NCBI GenBank assembly: GCA_947462335.1
Contig: OX381720.1
Location: 60,536,233-60,600,232, forward strand
From: Harmothoe impar
Taxonomy: Eukaryota > Annelida > Polychaeta > Phyllodocida > Polynoidae
DNA: 64,000 bases
Reading direction: 5' to 3'
This document shows positions 42,840 to 53,254 of the stretch, one piece after another; the first letter of the stretch is position 1, and each line of letters starts with the position of its first letter. A program made the translations under genes and the position numbers. The notes below the pieces were generated by a model. The model searched no databases. It saw nothing but the letters and a program-made list of their open reading frames with translations, and was not told where the DNA came from.

Positions 42840-43165
42840 AACAGTCACGTGTCACGTGGTGTTGTTTACAAACAAGAGAGCCACGTGGTGTTGTTTACAA
42901 ACAAACCCTAAGTAGGTCACGTTACCCTAGTTACCAGAATGCCAGCTTCTGATCGGCTGAGCCTAAGTAGGTCACGTGACGTAAGTAGGTCACGTTACCA
43001 TGGTTACCAGAATGCCGGCCTCTGATTGGCTGAGAGCTTCTAAGTAGGTCAGTAGGTCACCCAGAATGCTGGCTTCTGATTGGCTGAGAGCCCTAAGTAG
43101 GTCACGTTACCATGGCAACGGGTCACGTGACCAAATGGCGGCCTCTGATTGGCTGCATGTCGATT
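42840..43165. promoter_or_regulatory. Tandem array of X-box, CCAAT and E-box motifs
   Basis: Units of about 60 bp (taagtaggtcacgttaccat, ggttaccagaatgccggc, ctctgattggctgaga) repeat about four times. They contain GTTACCATGGCAAC at 43,106-43,119 (perfect RFX X-box), GTTACCATGGTTAC at 42,994-43,007 and GTTACCCTAGTTAC at 42,921-42,934. ATTGGCT (inverted CCAAT) occurs three times and CACGTG several times. Before it, cacgtggtgttgtttacaaa is repeated. RFX plus NF-Y sites are typical of ciliary and some immune promoters. Use here is inferred. Confidence 0.5.
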
Positions 43166-43179
43166 GAGTAATAAACAGT

Positions 43180-44830
43180 AGTTAACTATAGTCCCGTTCC
43201 GATACATACTATACTACTGATGTCCTCTGAAAGAGACCAAAGAAAACAGCCAGCTAACAACTTCAGGTTGGCTAGAACCAGTACCTTCTCAGTCCAGGAC
43301 TGCCTACACTGAAAATCCATAGATTGAAAGGGTTAGTCAGTACAGACTATCCTAGGTTGGTCATATGAGTGTTAGTCATATTGGTAAAGTTATATTCAAA
43401 AATGACCGAGGGGTCAGTCAGTAGTGGCTAACCTAGGTTCATCACTGGTGTGTTGTATTTGTATACCACTAGTTGGGGCCACCTGTCATGACCACTCAGT
43501 GGCTCCCCCTGGGGGAAAAAAAGACTAAGGTGGGTTGGTCAGTACTGACCAACCTGACAATAATAACTGACCTAGGTTAGTGGTATAGGGAGCCAAAAAA
43601 TGACTAACTAGATTAGGCACTAGTGACTGAGAGGTTGGGCGTATAGGGAGCCTTGGAATATCAGTGTACCTGGTAACTGGTAACTGCAGGGTGGCTAGAA
43701 CCGGTCCCTGCTCAGTCTGGGGGTCTCTTTCAGAACGACTGCCGTATCTGCTGGGCGGGTCTTTCAGAATAAAATATATTATAATATATAGAAATACTTA
43801 AGTATACACCACCCATTGGCGATGAGGATTACCCTTGTCAATTGCAAAATATGACACTATTGACGGTTCTATTTCTATGACAGATACGACAGTTGTTCTG
43901 AGTCAGCCCCCAGGACGGCCTACCTGGCGCTGCCTCATGCACCCTCCTTGTTGTAGCGTCTACATGAATAATAATTCTGGGTAACACCGACTGATCGGGT
44001 CTGTGTTAGCACGCGTTCTGCTCCCCATCCCTCATGTTGATTGATAACGTATTGAGATGAGGGCAGACAGGGTTATGCCAATACTGGAGGTGGGAGTGAG
44101 GGGGGGGGGGGTAGGGGTGAGTGCCTGGCCCCTGCACTTCATGCCTGCTGTGACACCATCATCGTTAGAAAAAAACACGATTTTAGGTTCTTAAATTTTC
44201 TATCCTGCCTTGTTTTTTTTTTGTTTTTTTCAAAAATAGGGGTGCTTTTTCAGAAGAATGTTCGTGAAAATAGAGAGTATTGAGGGTGTTTTCTGTACTG
44301 TGAAAGGTACAGGGAAGGGTACCCAGAATTCCCCTATCTTGTTTTTAGTTGGTGATGATATTCTATGTTCCTCTGAAGTAATGGTATCAGTGACAATATT
44401 TTTAATCCAAGGGTGGAGTTTAACGTGTGTTTAAAAAAAAAATAGGGGCAATTTTTAGGCCCCAAAAGTTTGCGTTTTTACTAGATATTTCGTGGATAGG
44501 GGGTGTGTTTTAATTCCTATGACACGATGATGGTGTCCGGCTACATAGGAGGTGGGGGGTAGGGGTGAGTGGGTAGGGGGGGGGGGTAGGGGATGAGAGG
44601 TGTGTAGCTTTTTAAATGTTTCTGATACTTATATCTAAATCCACAAAATATAGATCAGAATAGGTCAGGGGACCCGTCTCTTATAGATTTTAAGTAGTTT
44701 TCTACATATCTTTAGCATTTATAAGTATCAGAATGACTTAAAAAGCTACATACATATCTATATGGACATTATCAAATCAAATATGTTGTATAATTGAAAA
44801 TTGAAAATCGACCCCAAATTAGCTCATTAC
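43180..44830. other. No recognised gene
   Basis: The stretch contains diverged internal repeats: ggttggctagaaccagtacc at 43,267 and gggtggctagaaccggtccc at 43,690, each near ctctttcagaa/ctctgaaagag words. These suggest one large, decayed inverted-repeat element over 43,190-43,770. Past it is unique sequence with G runs at 44,100 and 44,576. No coding frame is supported. Confidence 0.5.
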
Positions 44831-44962
44831 CCATCTTTAATGCACAATGTCCTGTATTTCCATGATGTAGGAATGTAGCACTGGCGATTAACTCGTCAGG
44901 GCTGCGTTCATGCATCCTGCCGAGCCAACCGGGCTGATAAACCCCTGGCATGATGCAGTGTC
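44830..44962. mobile_element. MITE family B, copy 10 (partial)
   Basis: ggcgattaactcgtcagggc, ttcatgcatcctgccg and ggcatgatgcag remain. Both ends are lost. The rest up to 45,840 has no recognised feature. Confidence 0.5.
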
Positions 44963-45842
44963 AGGGTGTTGGTGGTTCATGACAACAGACAAACAACAGC
45001 AATTTGATCCTCAATGAGCACTGGTCTAAGCACCTATGTCGATCTTTTAACAGCTATTTTTCTGTGAATTCACCCATTAATTCTGACTGAAATAAGTATT
45101 TACTGGCATTTCAGAGAACTCATGATTACACATTGGTTTGATGTAGTTTCCCTGAATCGCACTCCGCAGTATAAACCCCTGGGCCCCTTTCTCAAGTTTG
45201 GACGATTAACCCTGCTAAACATTGCTTACTAATAAGGTGGGGCTCCACTAACCGATTTTGTTCTCAGATCGGGGCTATTCTCATGAATCTGGCTCAATTA
45301 TATACCATGACAATGATATACAGTAGACAGGAATATATTTACAAATGATGTCTTTGTTTATAAACAATGTGGAAAATAGAATTGCCAAGGCTATGTAACA
45401 CAATTTAGGTCCCGATTTAAGCTCCGATTTTGCATCTCAGACCAATCTAGGCATCCGATCTCATATCAAACAGGTTTGATTTTCATTTATCTGATGCTCC
45501 CCCATTGAAAGGGCTCTAATCGGCCGATCTATGCACAATAACAGATAGGAAATGTTTTTTTTACTTGATCAGACTGTAAACACCTATATGATCGGTTTGT
45601 GAGAATGACCCAAAAAATCGGGTAGTGGAGTCCCAGCTTTAGCAGTGAACGATTCATGCAGCCCTTATATAAAGTGAACGAATCATGCAGTTACCAGATC
45701 ACCGTTTAGGGATTCCCACTATAGCATAGAGAATCAAAAGTGGTAATTACACTGTGTTTATGGCAGCATGGGTATTGCATAGCTGTATAGTTACAGCTGG
45801 TACTATACTTCATCATTTGGGCCACTAGATATATCATGGAAT

Positions 45843-46318
45843 TGTCTAGAACAGCAGTATGAAGGGGTTTTAGCATCAGGTGGACTATGGTGACTGTTTT
45901 GGTCGCCCTCATACAGTTACCATAGTACTTGTTTATGTAGGTCAAAACAGTTACCAGAGTCCACCTGATTCTAAAGGGGGTGGGACGTGGCTCAGAGGTA
46001 GAGCGTTTGTCTGGCATGCACAAGATCGTGGGTTCGAGACTCAGCAGGGCCCTGATTGAGCTGCAACCTCCCCCCTGCTGTGGTAGACATACAGCATATC
46101 AAAGGTCTGTCCATCTCACACTGTGCCTATGTAGTGTGGGATATAAAAGAACCATTGCCTCGGTAAAAGTGTAGGGGCGTGCTTTCTACCTTCACTCATC
46201 CATAGATTTGATCACTATCACTGCCCTTGAAATGACCTCAGCTGTCAATTAGGGCGTAAAGCAACCGAACAACCAACCAACCTGATTCTAAAACCCCTCC
46301 ACACTACTGTTCTAGACA
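45843..46318. mobile_element. Palindromic MITE interrupted by a SINE
   Basis: Left arm tgtctagaacagcagtatga then ggggttttagcatcaggtgg is mirrored across 45,945-45,975 and 46,280-46,318 by ccacctgattctaaa and aacccctccacactactgtt ctagaca. The right arm is split by the SINE at 45,976-46,279, so the MITE is older. Confidence 0.8.
45976..46279 (+). mobile_element. tRNA-derived SINE with 13-bp target duplication
   Basis: The head gtgggacgtggctcagaggt has a pol III A box and GGTTCGAGACTC (46,031-46,042) a B box. A non-tRNA body follows, with a simple aaccaaccaacc tail. acctgattctaaa lies on both sides (45,963-45,975; 46,280-46,292), the mark of LINE-driven insertion. The flanking duplication is exact, so the insertion is fairly recent. 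Confidence 0.85.
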
Positions 46319-46619
46319 TGATGATCTGGTAACTGCAGTTACCATAGTCTCCTTCCTCACAGTGCTCATGCCCCAGTTCCCCGCGCTGAGTGAGGGCTGA
46401 TCTAATTGGTGCTCACAAGCCGCCATTTGTCACCCTAGTACCGGCTGCTGGGTCCCCGCGGGTGGGGACTACACTCTGTAACGCAGGAACCAGCTACATC
46501 CTTATGTGTTAAAGTGCCAGGTTTTAATTAAGCACATGTCTTGTATAAGCACTGGGTTAGGGAGTCTTACTTAAACACTAGACTATATTATCTTGAATAA
46601 GCACCTGTCTTATATAAGT

Positions 46620-46750
46620 GTTTTTTTTCCCCGTCAAAACAAGGATTTTTGGGTCAAAAGCTCCCTAGCAAGGGTAAAGGTTGTCATAAGTCCAGCCGCA
46701 CACCTGTATCAGAAAAAAAATGCAAGTACCCCCACGGGGGTAGTTGCTGT
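46620..46750. mobile_element. Family K repeat, partial
   Basis: gctccctagcaagggtaaag, gtccagccgcacacctgtat and caagtacccccacgggg match the right end of the elements at 60.97 and 61.47 kb. Confidence 0.6.
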
Positions 46751-46809
46751 GTGCCCCCTGTTTTCATGTTTATACTTTCAATACCCAGAGGCAGTCTATA
46801 TATGCTGTA

Positions 46810-47105
46810 CTCTCGTTCCCAAATCCTTCCGAAGGAAGGCTCTGGTAACAGCCATATGACCTTGACCTTGGGATTTTGCTGGGTCTGGGCAACCCCTGCT
46901 GGTAGCCTGGAACCAGTGGACAGAGACCAGAATGTATGATGGTAGTTCTACTGTATTTTACCATCAGACTTTCTAGTTCCATTTCCTGTTCCTGTCCACT
47001 GGTTTCAGGCTACCAGCAGGGGTTGCCCAGAACCAATAAAATCCCAAGGTCAAGGTAATTTGGCTATTACCAGAGCATTCCTTCGGAAGGATTTGGGAAC
47101 GAGAG
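46810..47105. mobile_element. Long palindrome with 13-bp flanking repeats
   Basis: ctctcgttcccaaatccttc at the left is mirrored at the right, and the arms match for about 110 bp (also tgaccttgaccttgggattt, gggcaacccctgctggtagc). tatatatgctgta lies exactly outside both ends (46,797-46,809; 47,106-47,118). Confidence 0.85.
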
Positions 47106-47337
47106 TATATATGCTGTAGTAGTACTGGTGGTGGCAGCAGTGGTAGTAGCAGTGGTAGGGGTATGTGGAGGTAGGATTAGGAGTATGTAATTAGGGTTGA
47201 TAACAGTGAGGTATGAAGATGCAGCCTCAGGGGACCACTCCTCCCACAGTCATCCGTCTACACGAACCAGGCCAGCGTCTAAATGGAAATGGACAAGGCT
47301 GCTGGGTGTGCGCCACGTGTACGCCACAGGCTTCCCC

Positions 47338-47540
47338 TGAAGGACGGATGTCACTAAAAGATGAAATTTGTCGTCTTGATGCACCAATGCAGCCCCGGCG
47401 AGTTACATCCCGGTGATGCATTGGTGCATCATGCTGACCCTCTCGGAGTGTCTCAACTCCATAGGGTTGGCATGATGCATGCATGCATCATGTCGACCAA
47501 GGGCATAATGCATTAATGTATCATACCGTCCTTAAAGGAC
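47338..47540. mobile_element. MITE family B, copy 11
   Basis: tgaaggacggatgtcactaa, gtcgtcttgatgcaccaatg, ggcgagttacatcccggtg, and end ataccgtccttaaagga. Confidence 0.7.
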
Positions 47541-47592
47541 ATTGTGTATGCATTGCATTATACATCCAAAGGTATCAAATTATCATGAAACA

Positions 47593-47857
47593 GTTTAAGC
47601 ATGACATAGTGCTCTAATGTGATTTGCCGTTTATTGTAATGATGCAAATAATGACAGAAGACATTTTCTTCACTGTGTTAACATGCAGAAATGCAGCCCT
47701 GGCAAGAAACCTATCAGTTCTGCCTTCATGCCCCATGCTGATCATGAGTGTTGACACCATAGGCTCAGCATGGTGCTTGAATACAGCACTGGTAAGCACT
47801 CGTCAGGGCTGCATTCATGCATCTTGGCAAGAAATGGGAATCATGCATTTTGTTTAA
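47593..47857. mobile_element. MITE family B, copy 12
   Basis: Eroded copy: tttaagcatgacatagtgct at the left, inner aatgcagccctggcaag, and cagcatggtgcttgaatac. It ends at TTAA 47,854-47,857, where copy 13 begins. Confidence 0.6.
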
Positions 47858-47970
47858 CCCTTTGAGGGCCGCATAGTGATTTAATGCAATATGGCCTTTG
47901 TCGTCATGATGCATAAAGACAGTCCTGGCTTGTATTCTGTACCGTATTGATGCACCTTGCCACTTTGAGA
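47854..47970. mobile_element. MITE family B, copy 13 (left half)
   Basis: TTAACCCTTTGAGGGCCGCA and gtcgtcatgatgcataaaga, then it fades out near ttgatgcaccttgccac. Confidence 0.65.
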
Positions 47971-48323
47971 GAAATGCCATTATCTTTTGAGGGTTCATAT
48001 AGAGATCATCACAATATACCAATCAGAGGAAACATACACTAAATACCAGGATGATTGGATAGGATCCTGCTTCATTTGCACTTCATCATCTGACATCTTT
48101 CCACATTTTCATTAAACCCCCAGTGCCCTTATAAACAGGGCTGAGTACCTGTCCTGGCTCCACTCCAACTATCGCTAGAGGGATACCGAGATTTGGGCTA
48201 TATCGCACTTTAGCACCGGGATACCCGTGCTTACGATCTCTTTTACCCTTTAACTGTAAAAGTGGAATGCTTAGCATATAAACGGAAGGTCTTTTCTCGT
48301 TTACATTTCCACCTTTATTGGCT

Positions 48324-48396
48324 TTATTTTTCACTGAATAAGGGGCATATTAGATTTATAAACAGTAGGATATGCCCCTTATTCAGTGAAAAATAA
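48324..48396. repeat. Perfect hairpin
   Basis: tttttcactgaataaggggc atat and atatgccccttattcagtga aaaa form a 24-bp stem with a 22-base loop. Confidence 0.75.
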
Positions 48397-48409
48397 ACCC
48401 AATACACAG

Positions 48410-48616
48410 CATATGGCAAAAATGCCTAAAAGCGGCTATTATATGAAGCCAGCCGGGGTCAAAGTGCAATGATATATAAGGGAATGAATGGAAATTTATT
48501 CAGGAAAAATTAGCATAATTAACCCCTGCGGGGCTAGCTTCTTTCTATAGGAAAAAAGGGACTCAAAAATGTCTATTTTATGAAGTCAGCCAGGCCAAAG
48601 TGTGATGATATATATG
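48410..48616. repeat. Tandem repeat, unit about 130 bp, left of the LTR element
   Basis: Words ccggggtcaaagtgcaatga, tatataagggaatgaatgga, gcggggctagcttctttct and gggactcaaaaatg.cta recur here and at 57,113-57,400 to the right of the element. The LTR element therefore inserted inside one unit of an existing array. Confidence 0.8.
48613..48616 (+). other. Target-site duplication TATG, left
   Basis: TATG lies directly before the left LTR and directly after the right LTR (57,113-57,116). Four bases is usual for Ty3/gypsy-type integrases. Confidence 0.85.
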
Positions 48617-48937
48617 TGTAGGGACACTAATATTAGTATTGTTATCGAACGCCTACAAGGTAGTTCGGGCGGCCAGAGCCAGGGGGCACCCCTATCGGAA
48701 GCGGACAGTATATAAGCTGTCCTCACCCCCTTGCTCTGGCAGACCTTCTCAGGTCTCTGACTGTATAACATATTGAAAGCATCGAAAGATAATCATATAC
48801 CGATCGAACCTCATATACCTCAAGGACTAGCTTTATTGTACAGGTGAACGCTAATAAAATCCTGTTTCTTGCATCTCTACATGAAAACTGCAGTTCGAGT
48901 CCTTATTTAATCGAATTACCTAAAGACGAACTCTACA
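48617..48937 (+). repeat. Left LTR
   Basis: Begins TGTAGGGACACTAATATTAG and ends GACGAACTCTACA (TGTAG/CTACA inverted ends). It contains a TATA box TATATAAG at 48,709-48,716 and a poly(A) signal AATAAA at 48,853-48,858, so transcription could start in it and end in the right copy. Confidence 0.95.
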
Positions 48938-48938
48938 C

Positions 48939-48957
48939 TGGTGCCGTGACCAGGATT
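48939..48957 (+). promoter_or_regulatory. Primer-binding site
   Basis: TGGTGCCGTGACCAGGATT begins two bases after the LTR. Its reverse complement ends ...GGCACCA and has the look of a tRNA 3' end including part of the T loop (AATCC). The tRNA species is not assigned. Confidence 0.8.
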
Positions 48958-49013
48958 TTATGTAGGAGATAGCGGACTGACCCTGGCAGAGGCTCAGTCA
49001 AGGAACGGGGGGG

Positions 49014-49073
49014 ATGAAGGATCGGGAACCGAGCTGGAAGATGGGGAATTGGACTACACAGTCGCCCAAATAA
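49014..49073 (+). other. Short upstream open frame
   Basis: The first ATG after the primer site (49,014) opens only 19 codons, ending TAA at 49,071-49,073. It overlaps the start of the long frame in another phase and could reduce or redirect its translation. Confidence 0.4.
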
Positions 49074-49099
49074 ATGAAATCTGGGATATTGCCTCTCGA

Positions 49100-52000
49100 A
49101 TGCATACTCCAGAGAATAAAAAAGGTCGAAAGAGGAGTCTGATTTTTCGAACTCCGGGAGAATTTCCTCCTCCCAGGACGGTGCCGAATACCAATCCGTT
49201 CAGAGGGAACCCATGGGCGGACATGCTTCCCTCCGAACCGAACCTCGGACATATGGAACGAGACTTGTCTAGAAGAGGTCGACAGGTCCCTGATTATGAC
49301 GCCTACTGCGAGAAATTGAAAGCAGAAGAGGAGTCAATGAGGGATCGGCATACAGCCATGAATGAGGATTTGATCCGATTGGCCCACGAAAAAGCAAGGG
49401 TCATCGCACAGAACCAGAAGGAAGCTGCGGAATTGAGTGAAGTAAAATCCAGAATCCAAGCGGATAGGAAATATATAAGTGAACAGTTGGCTCTCGAAAC
49501 TTCTCAGTTGGCCAAGGTCCAACAGAAAGTGAAGACTGCTCAACACAGTCTGACCGAGGAGCAAGCACAACTCCAGAAAGAGAAGGAAGAGGCTCGCCGA
49601 AGTCGTGATCTTCGGGATACCTATGAAAGCGAGATCGAACGACAATCCAAAAGGGTCAAGAAAATCAAGGCTGATTACTCAAAGGAAGAGAAAGCCGGCG
49701 AGGCCCTGCGGGAACAGTTCGAGCAAGAACGAGAGGCGTTGAAGCAAGCTCGAATCGACATGAAGGCTGACCTCGAAAATATTCAGAAAAAGAAAGATGA
49801 GATCAATGATACCTACTTGGCCTATCAGAGTCAGATAGAAGAGATCCGCAAAGAAGAAGAGACTAGGCGCCAGGAACCAATGAATGAGGGAGCCAAGCTG
49901 CCTAAACATGTTGCATCCACACCTAGTCCGATATTGACTACGGTAGATCCCATCGAAACACGGGGGGTTGTTTCGGAAGGAAAGTATGAACGAACCCAGG
50001 GAGGGACTGTCCCGAATGAGACTTATCGTAAGATCACGTATGGGGGAACTGAGGAGAAAGAGATCTCTAGCACCCATGATCTGACGAGTGAGGCCCCACC
50101 AAAACGAATGAACCACAGTTACGGCTCTCTGCATCCTTTTGCGGACGACACGCTGGCAGGACATAACTATATGGTGCCACCACCACCGGTATATAATATA
50201 ACCTACCAGTATCGGGCACCATTACCCGGAGCCGGATCGAACGAAGGACATCAGTCCTATAATGAAGGGGGAGGATCGATTCCGAGCAGAGGGGCAGGTG
50301 GTGCTCCGAGCCCTGGAACGAATCCGGGAGGAGGAGCCAGACCTGTGCCGAACCCTGGTTCGTACGGAGGTTACCCCCCCAGTCCTGAACGAACTCAGCC
50401 AAATCCAAGAGGAGGGGCACCCAGACCGGTCCCTGCTCCGAGGAGGTTGACAAAACGATCATCTATGGGCCCGAGGGTTGCTGCCATAGTAGAATCCGAT
50501 CCTTGTATACAAGGAATGGGGATAGACTGTTGCAGTCGGACCCGGGAAGATGAGTCGGAAATAATGGAATGGAGCCGGAGGCAGTCTGATAGACTGGTAT
50601 GGAGTCAGAACAGTGCCCGGAAGCCTGTTCGAACTCCCCGGCGGTTCAATGGAGAGAATTGGAAGGAAAGCTACCAAGACTTTTGCGACGATAACCGTTA
50701 TCATGGGTGGGACAAGGAGGCTTCCTTGGGTCCTCTGATTAAATGGTTGAGCGAAGGTCCGGGACGCATAGCTGTAGATGATTGGCGAGAAACGTATGGG
50801 GAAGATGGAAACTATGACCAATTGGTAGCAGCCGCCACACACATCTTTGGGGTGCTGTCAGCGAATGATCCTTGGTCGGAATTCCAGGTACGAACACAGA
50901 AACCAAAAGAGTCTCCGAAAGTATTCGGACTGGAGCTTCAAAGATTGTTGCAAAAGGCTCGACCTTATTGGAGACGGGATGATGAATATTTCTTGGATGA
51001 ACTATTCACACACTTCATAAAAGGACTGAGGGACCCGTCCCATGCGGAACTCGTCCAGAAGGAATGGGGGCGAGGATCCTCAATGGTGGACTTCTTTTTG
51101 GCTATCGATCAGCATGAAAAGAAGAAACGACTACTTTCTGGGTTCGTACCCAACCAAAGAGTGGCGTCTGCACATACGGCCGCTCCAGAAGGTATGATAG
51201 GACGGTGGTTAGCACACCTATCCGAGTTCGGATTGGACCATAGCCAAATTCAGCATAGAAAGGGGGCTAAGCATGTAAACGCTGACGCGTTGTCGCGAAT
51301 CCCGGTGAGGAAGTGTCAGAATGACGGATGTGATGATTGTGGGAAGCATAATGCCGTGTTGGCAGGAGTCCGAAAGCCTTTTAGAGATCTCGAACCCGTT
51401 ATACTAGAATGGGACGAGAACTCCATTAAGGGCTTCCAGGAGAGAGATGCGAATAGTATCCGTCTGAAGATGTTACTTATAGAAGGAAGGATCCCGAGTC
51501 GGCCAGCAGTATCGTTGGAGAATAGGGAGATGAGGCGACTAATAGCTCAATGGACAGAGTTAGAAGTGGTGAATGGACTGATCTATAGGTGGAAGACGAA
51601 TGCGTTGGGAAATAAGTCGAGACAGATCTTTATTCCTACTGCCATGCGAAGGGATATAATGTTCTTTTGCCATGGGCATCGGACCAGTGGCCATTTTGGG
51701 AGAAAACGGTCTCTGGAAAGGCTGGCTAGAATGTATTACTGGCCAGGTATGAGTACGGATCTGTTGAGATGGATAGACACTTGTCCGAAATGTTGTACGA
51801 GCAAGCCCGGACCTGGGTTGGGTAAAATGCCCTTAACCCAGGAACTGTTTGGAGTAAGGTTCGCAAGAGTGGCAGTAGATATAATTACAGGATTTGTGAC
51901 AACTCCGGAAGGAAATACATGTATGATGGTAGTAACGGATTACTATACGAAGTATACGAAGGTATTCCCAATGAAGGATCATAAAGCAGCAACTTGTGCT

Positions 52001-53008
52001 AGAATGTTAGTGAAGGGATGGATACTGTACTTGGGAGTGCCTCTGATGTTGCATAGCGACCAAGGGAGAGAGTTCGAATCGAATCTATGGCAGGAAATGT
52101 GTCATCAATTGGCCATTTGCAAGACCCGAACCAATCCGTATCGACCACAGAGTGATGGTCAGGTGGAAAGATTCAATCGTACCCTGATACAGGTCCTGAA
52201 GAGTTTAGTAAATCAAGAGATGGATGATTGGGATGAGCAGTGTGACTTTGTTTGCCATGCTTATAATAGCACGGTACATGCGAGTACGAACTGCTCTCCG
52301 AATCTGTTAGTATTCGGGGAGGATCTGATTATGCCAGCGGACCTAGTGTTCGGAGTAGTGGGTATGAATCCAGATGTCCCGTGTCAGATCATGTTTGTGG
52401 AAGCGTTGAAGGAGCAATTCCGGAAGGCGTACGAATTAGTAAGAAAGGAATTAGGAAAGACAGCTAAATGGCAGAAAGTGGGCTATGATACTAACCTAAA
52501 GGTTCGGCGGTTTGCGGTAGGGGACTTAGTAGCGAGATACCACGAACCTCTGGTTGGCATCAAGCTGAGAGATAATTGGGATGGTCCGTGGAGGATTACC
52601 CAGAGAGTAAGTGATGATACAGTCCTGATGAGAGATACCTTCGGGAGGAATCAGAAATCGAATGTGGCCCGGTTGAAACCATGGAAGGGGAGAGAGTACT
52701 CCTCGGAAATGTTCAAAATGGGACAGGAAGAAAAAGATGAGATGAAAAGGGATTTAGATAGAGTAATCGAGAAGAGGGGCCCGGGTAGGCCCAGGAAAGT
52801 GAAGAAGGAAGCGGTGCAAATTAAAGCATCTCCAAAAAGATCGGAGAAAACAAAGAATGTCTCGGCAGGTGTAGACAGGAAGAGAAGGACTGTCCCCTCT
52901 GTGGCTAAGAGGGAACGGGCGAAAACCTCTCCGAATGTCAGGTGTAAAGAGAATCCAGTAGGGGTTCGTCGCAGCCCTAGGTTGAGGGTGAGGGGTGCTG
53001 TTACCTAA
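49100..53008 (+). CDS. Gag-like coiled-coil region fused to RNase H remnant and integrase
   Basis: The frame is open from 48,950 to 53,008. The first ATG in frame is 49,100, so either this is the start or a non-AUG codon is used. Residue numbers count from 49,049. About 80-280: long charged coiled coil. About 370-470: Pro/Gly-rich linker. About 530-695: capsid-like helical region starting RRFNGENWKESYQDF. About 715-752: RNase H C-terminal tail (GMIGRWLAHLSEFG, HVNADALSR). Then the integrase HHCC zinc module (GHRTSGH, CPKC) and an rve core with D944, D1004 and E1040, i.e. DD35E. It ends in a GPY/F-type module (WDGPWRITQRV) and a basic tail (RGPGRPRKVKKE, an AT-hook-like motif). Protease, reverse transcriptase and RNase H core are missing with no frame break, and all catalytic integrase residues are kept. 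Confidence 0.9.
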   Translation: MHTPENKKGRKRSLIFRTPGEFPPPRTVPNTNPFRGNPWADMLPSEPNLGHMERDLSRRGRQVPDYDAYCEKLKAEEESMRDRHTAMNEDLIRLAHEKARVIAQNQKEAAELSEVKSRIQADRKYISEQLALETSQLAKVQQKVKTAQHSLTEEQAQLQKEKEEARRSRDLRDTYESEIERQSKRVKKIKADYSKEEKAGEALREQFEQEREALKQARIDMKADLENIQKKKDEINDTYLAYQSQIEEIRKEEETRRQEPMNEGAKLPKHVASTPSPILTTVDPIETRGVVSEGKYERTQGGTVPNETYRKITYGGTEEKEISSTHDLTSEAPPKRMNHSYGSLHPFADDTLAGHNYMVPPPPVYNITYQYRAPLPGAGSNEGHQSYNEGGGSIPSRGAGGAPSPGTNPGGGARPVPNPGSYGGYPPSPERTQPNPRGGAPRPVPAPRRLTKRSSMGPRVAAIVESDPCIQGMGIDCCSRTREDESEIMEWSRRQSDRLVWSQNSARKPVRTPRRFNGENWKESYQDFCDDNRYHGWDKEASLGPLIKWLSEGPGRIAVDDWRETYGEDGNYDQLVAAATHIFGVLSANDPWSEFQVRTQKPKESPKVFGLELQRLLQKARPYWRRDDEYFLDELFTHFIKGLRDPSHAELVQKEWGRGSSMVDFFLAIDQHEKKKRLLSGFVPNQRVASAHTAAPEGMIGRWLAHLSEFGLDHSQIQHRKGAKHVNADALSRIPVRKCQNDGCDDCGKHNAVLAGVRKPFRDLEPVILEWDENSIKGFQERDANSIRLKMLLIEGRIPSRPAVSLENREMRRLIAQWTELEVVNGLIYRWKTNALGNKSRQIFIPTAMRRDIMFFCHGHRTSGHFGRKRSLERLARMYYWPGMSTDLLRWIDTCPKCCTSKPGPGLGKMPLTQELFGVRFARVAVDIITGFVTTPEGNTCMMVVTDYYTKYTKVFPMKDHKAATCARMLVKGWILYLGVPLMLHSDQGREFESNLWQEMCHQLAICKTRTNPYRPQSDGQVERFNRTLIQVLKSLVNQEMDDWDEQCDFVCHAYNSTVHASTNCSPNLLVFGEDLIMPADLVFGVVGMNPDVPCQIMFVEALKEQFRKAYELVRKELGKTAKWQKVGYDTNLKVRRFAVGDLVARYHEPLVGIKLRDNWDGPWRITQRVSDDTVLMRDTFGRNQKSNVARLKPWKGREYSSEMFKMGQEEKDEMKRDLDRVIEKRGPGRPRKVKKEAVQIKASPKRSEKTKNVSAGVDRKRRTVPSVAKRERAKTSPNVRCKENPVGVRRSPRLRVRGAVT

Positions 53009-53254
53009 CCTGAAACACAACGATGTAATCAGTTAAATATTGTCATAATTACCGGGGCAACCGGGTAATTCGTCTTCTATGTAGGAATGATCACGATAAA
53101 AGTCAGAGATCCAACAAACTTACCTGTGAATGTGCCAGTGGGTAATGGACGGATAATCCGGCGGATTAGTAGTTGCTATCCGTATTTAAATCCATAATGA
53201 CTCGAGATGAATTCGACAGGGCGGTGAGGATATCAGTGCTATAATTACCTGATC

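Noticed and set aside
48324..48396. Transcription terminator hairpin
   Set aside because: The stem-loop lacks the context of a bacterial terminator and the DNA is eukaryotic. It is kept only as a hairpin repeat.
49334..50842. Minus-strand frames of 100-160 codons across the LTR element
   Set aside because: They are shadows of the sense coding frame, with no independent features.
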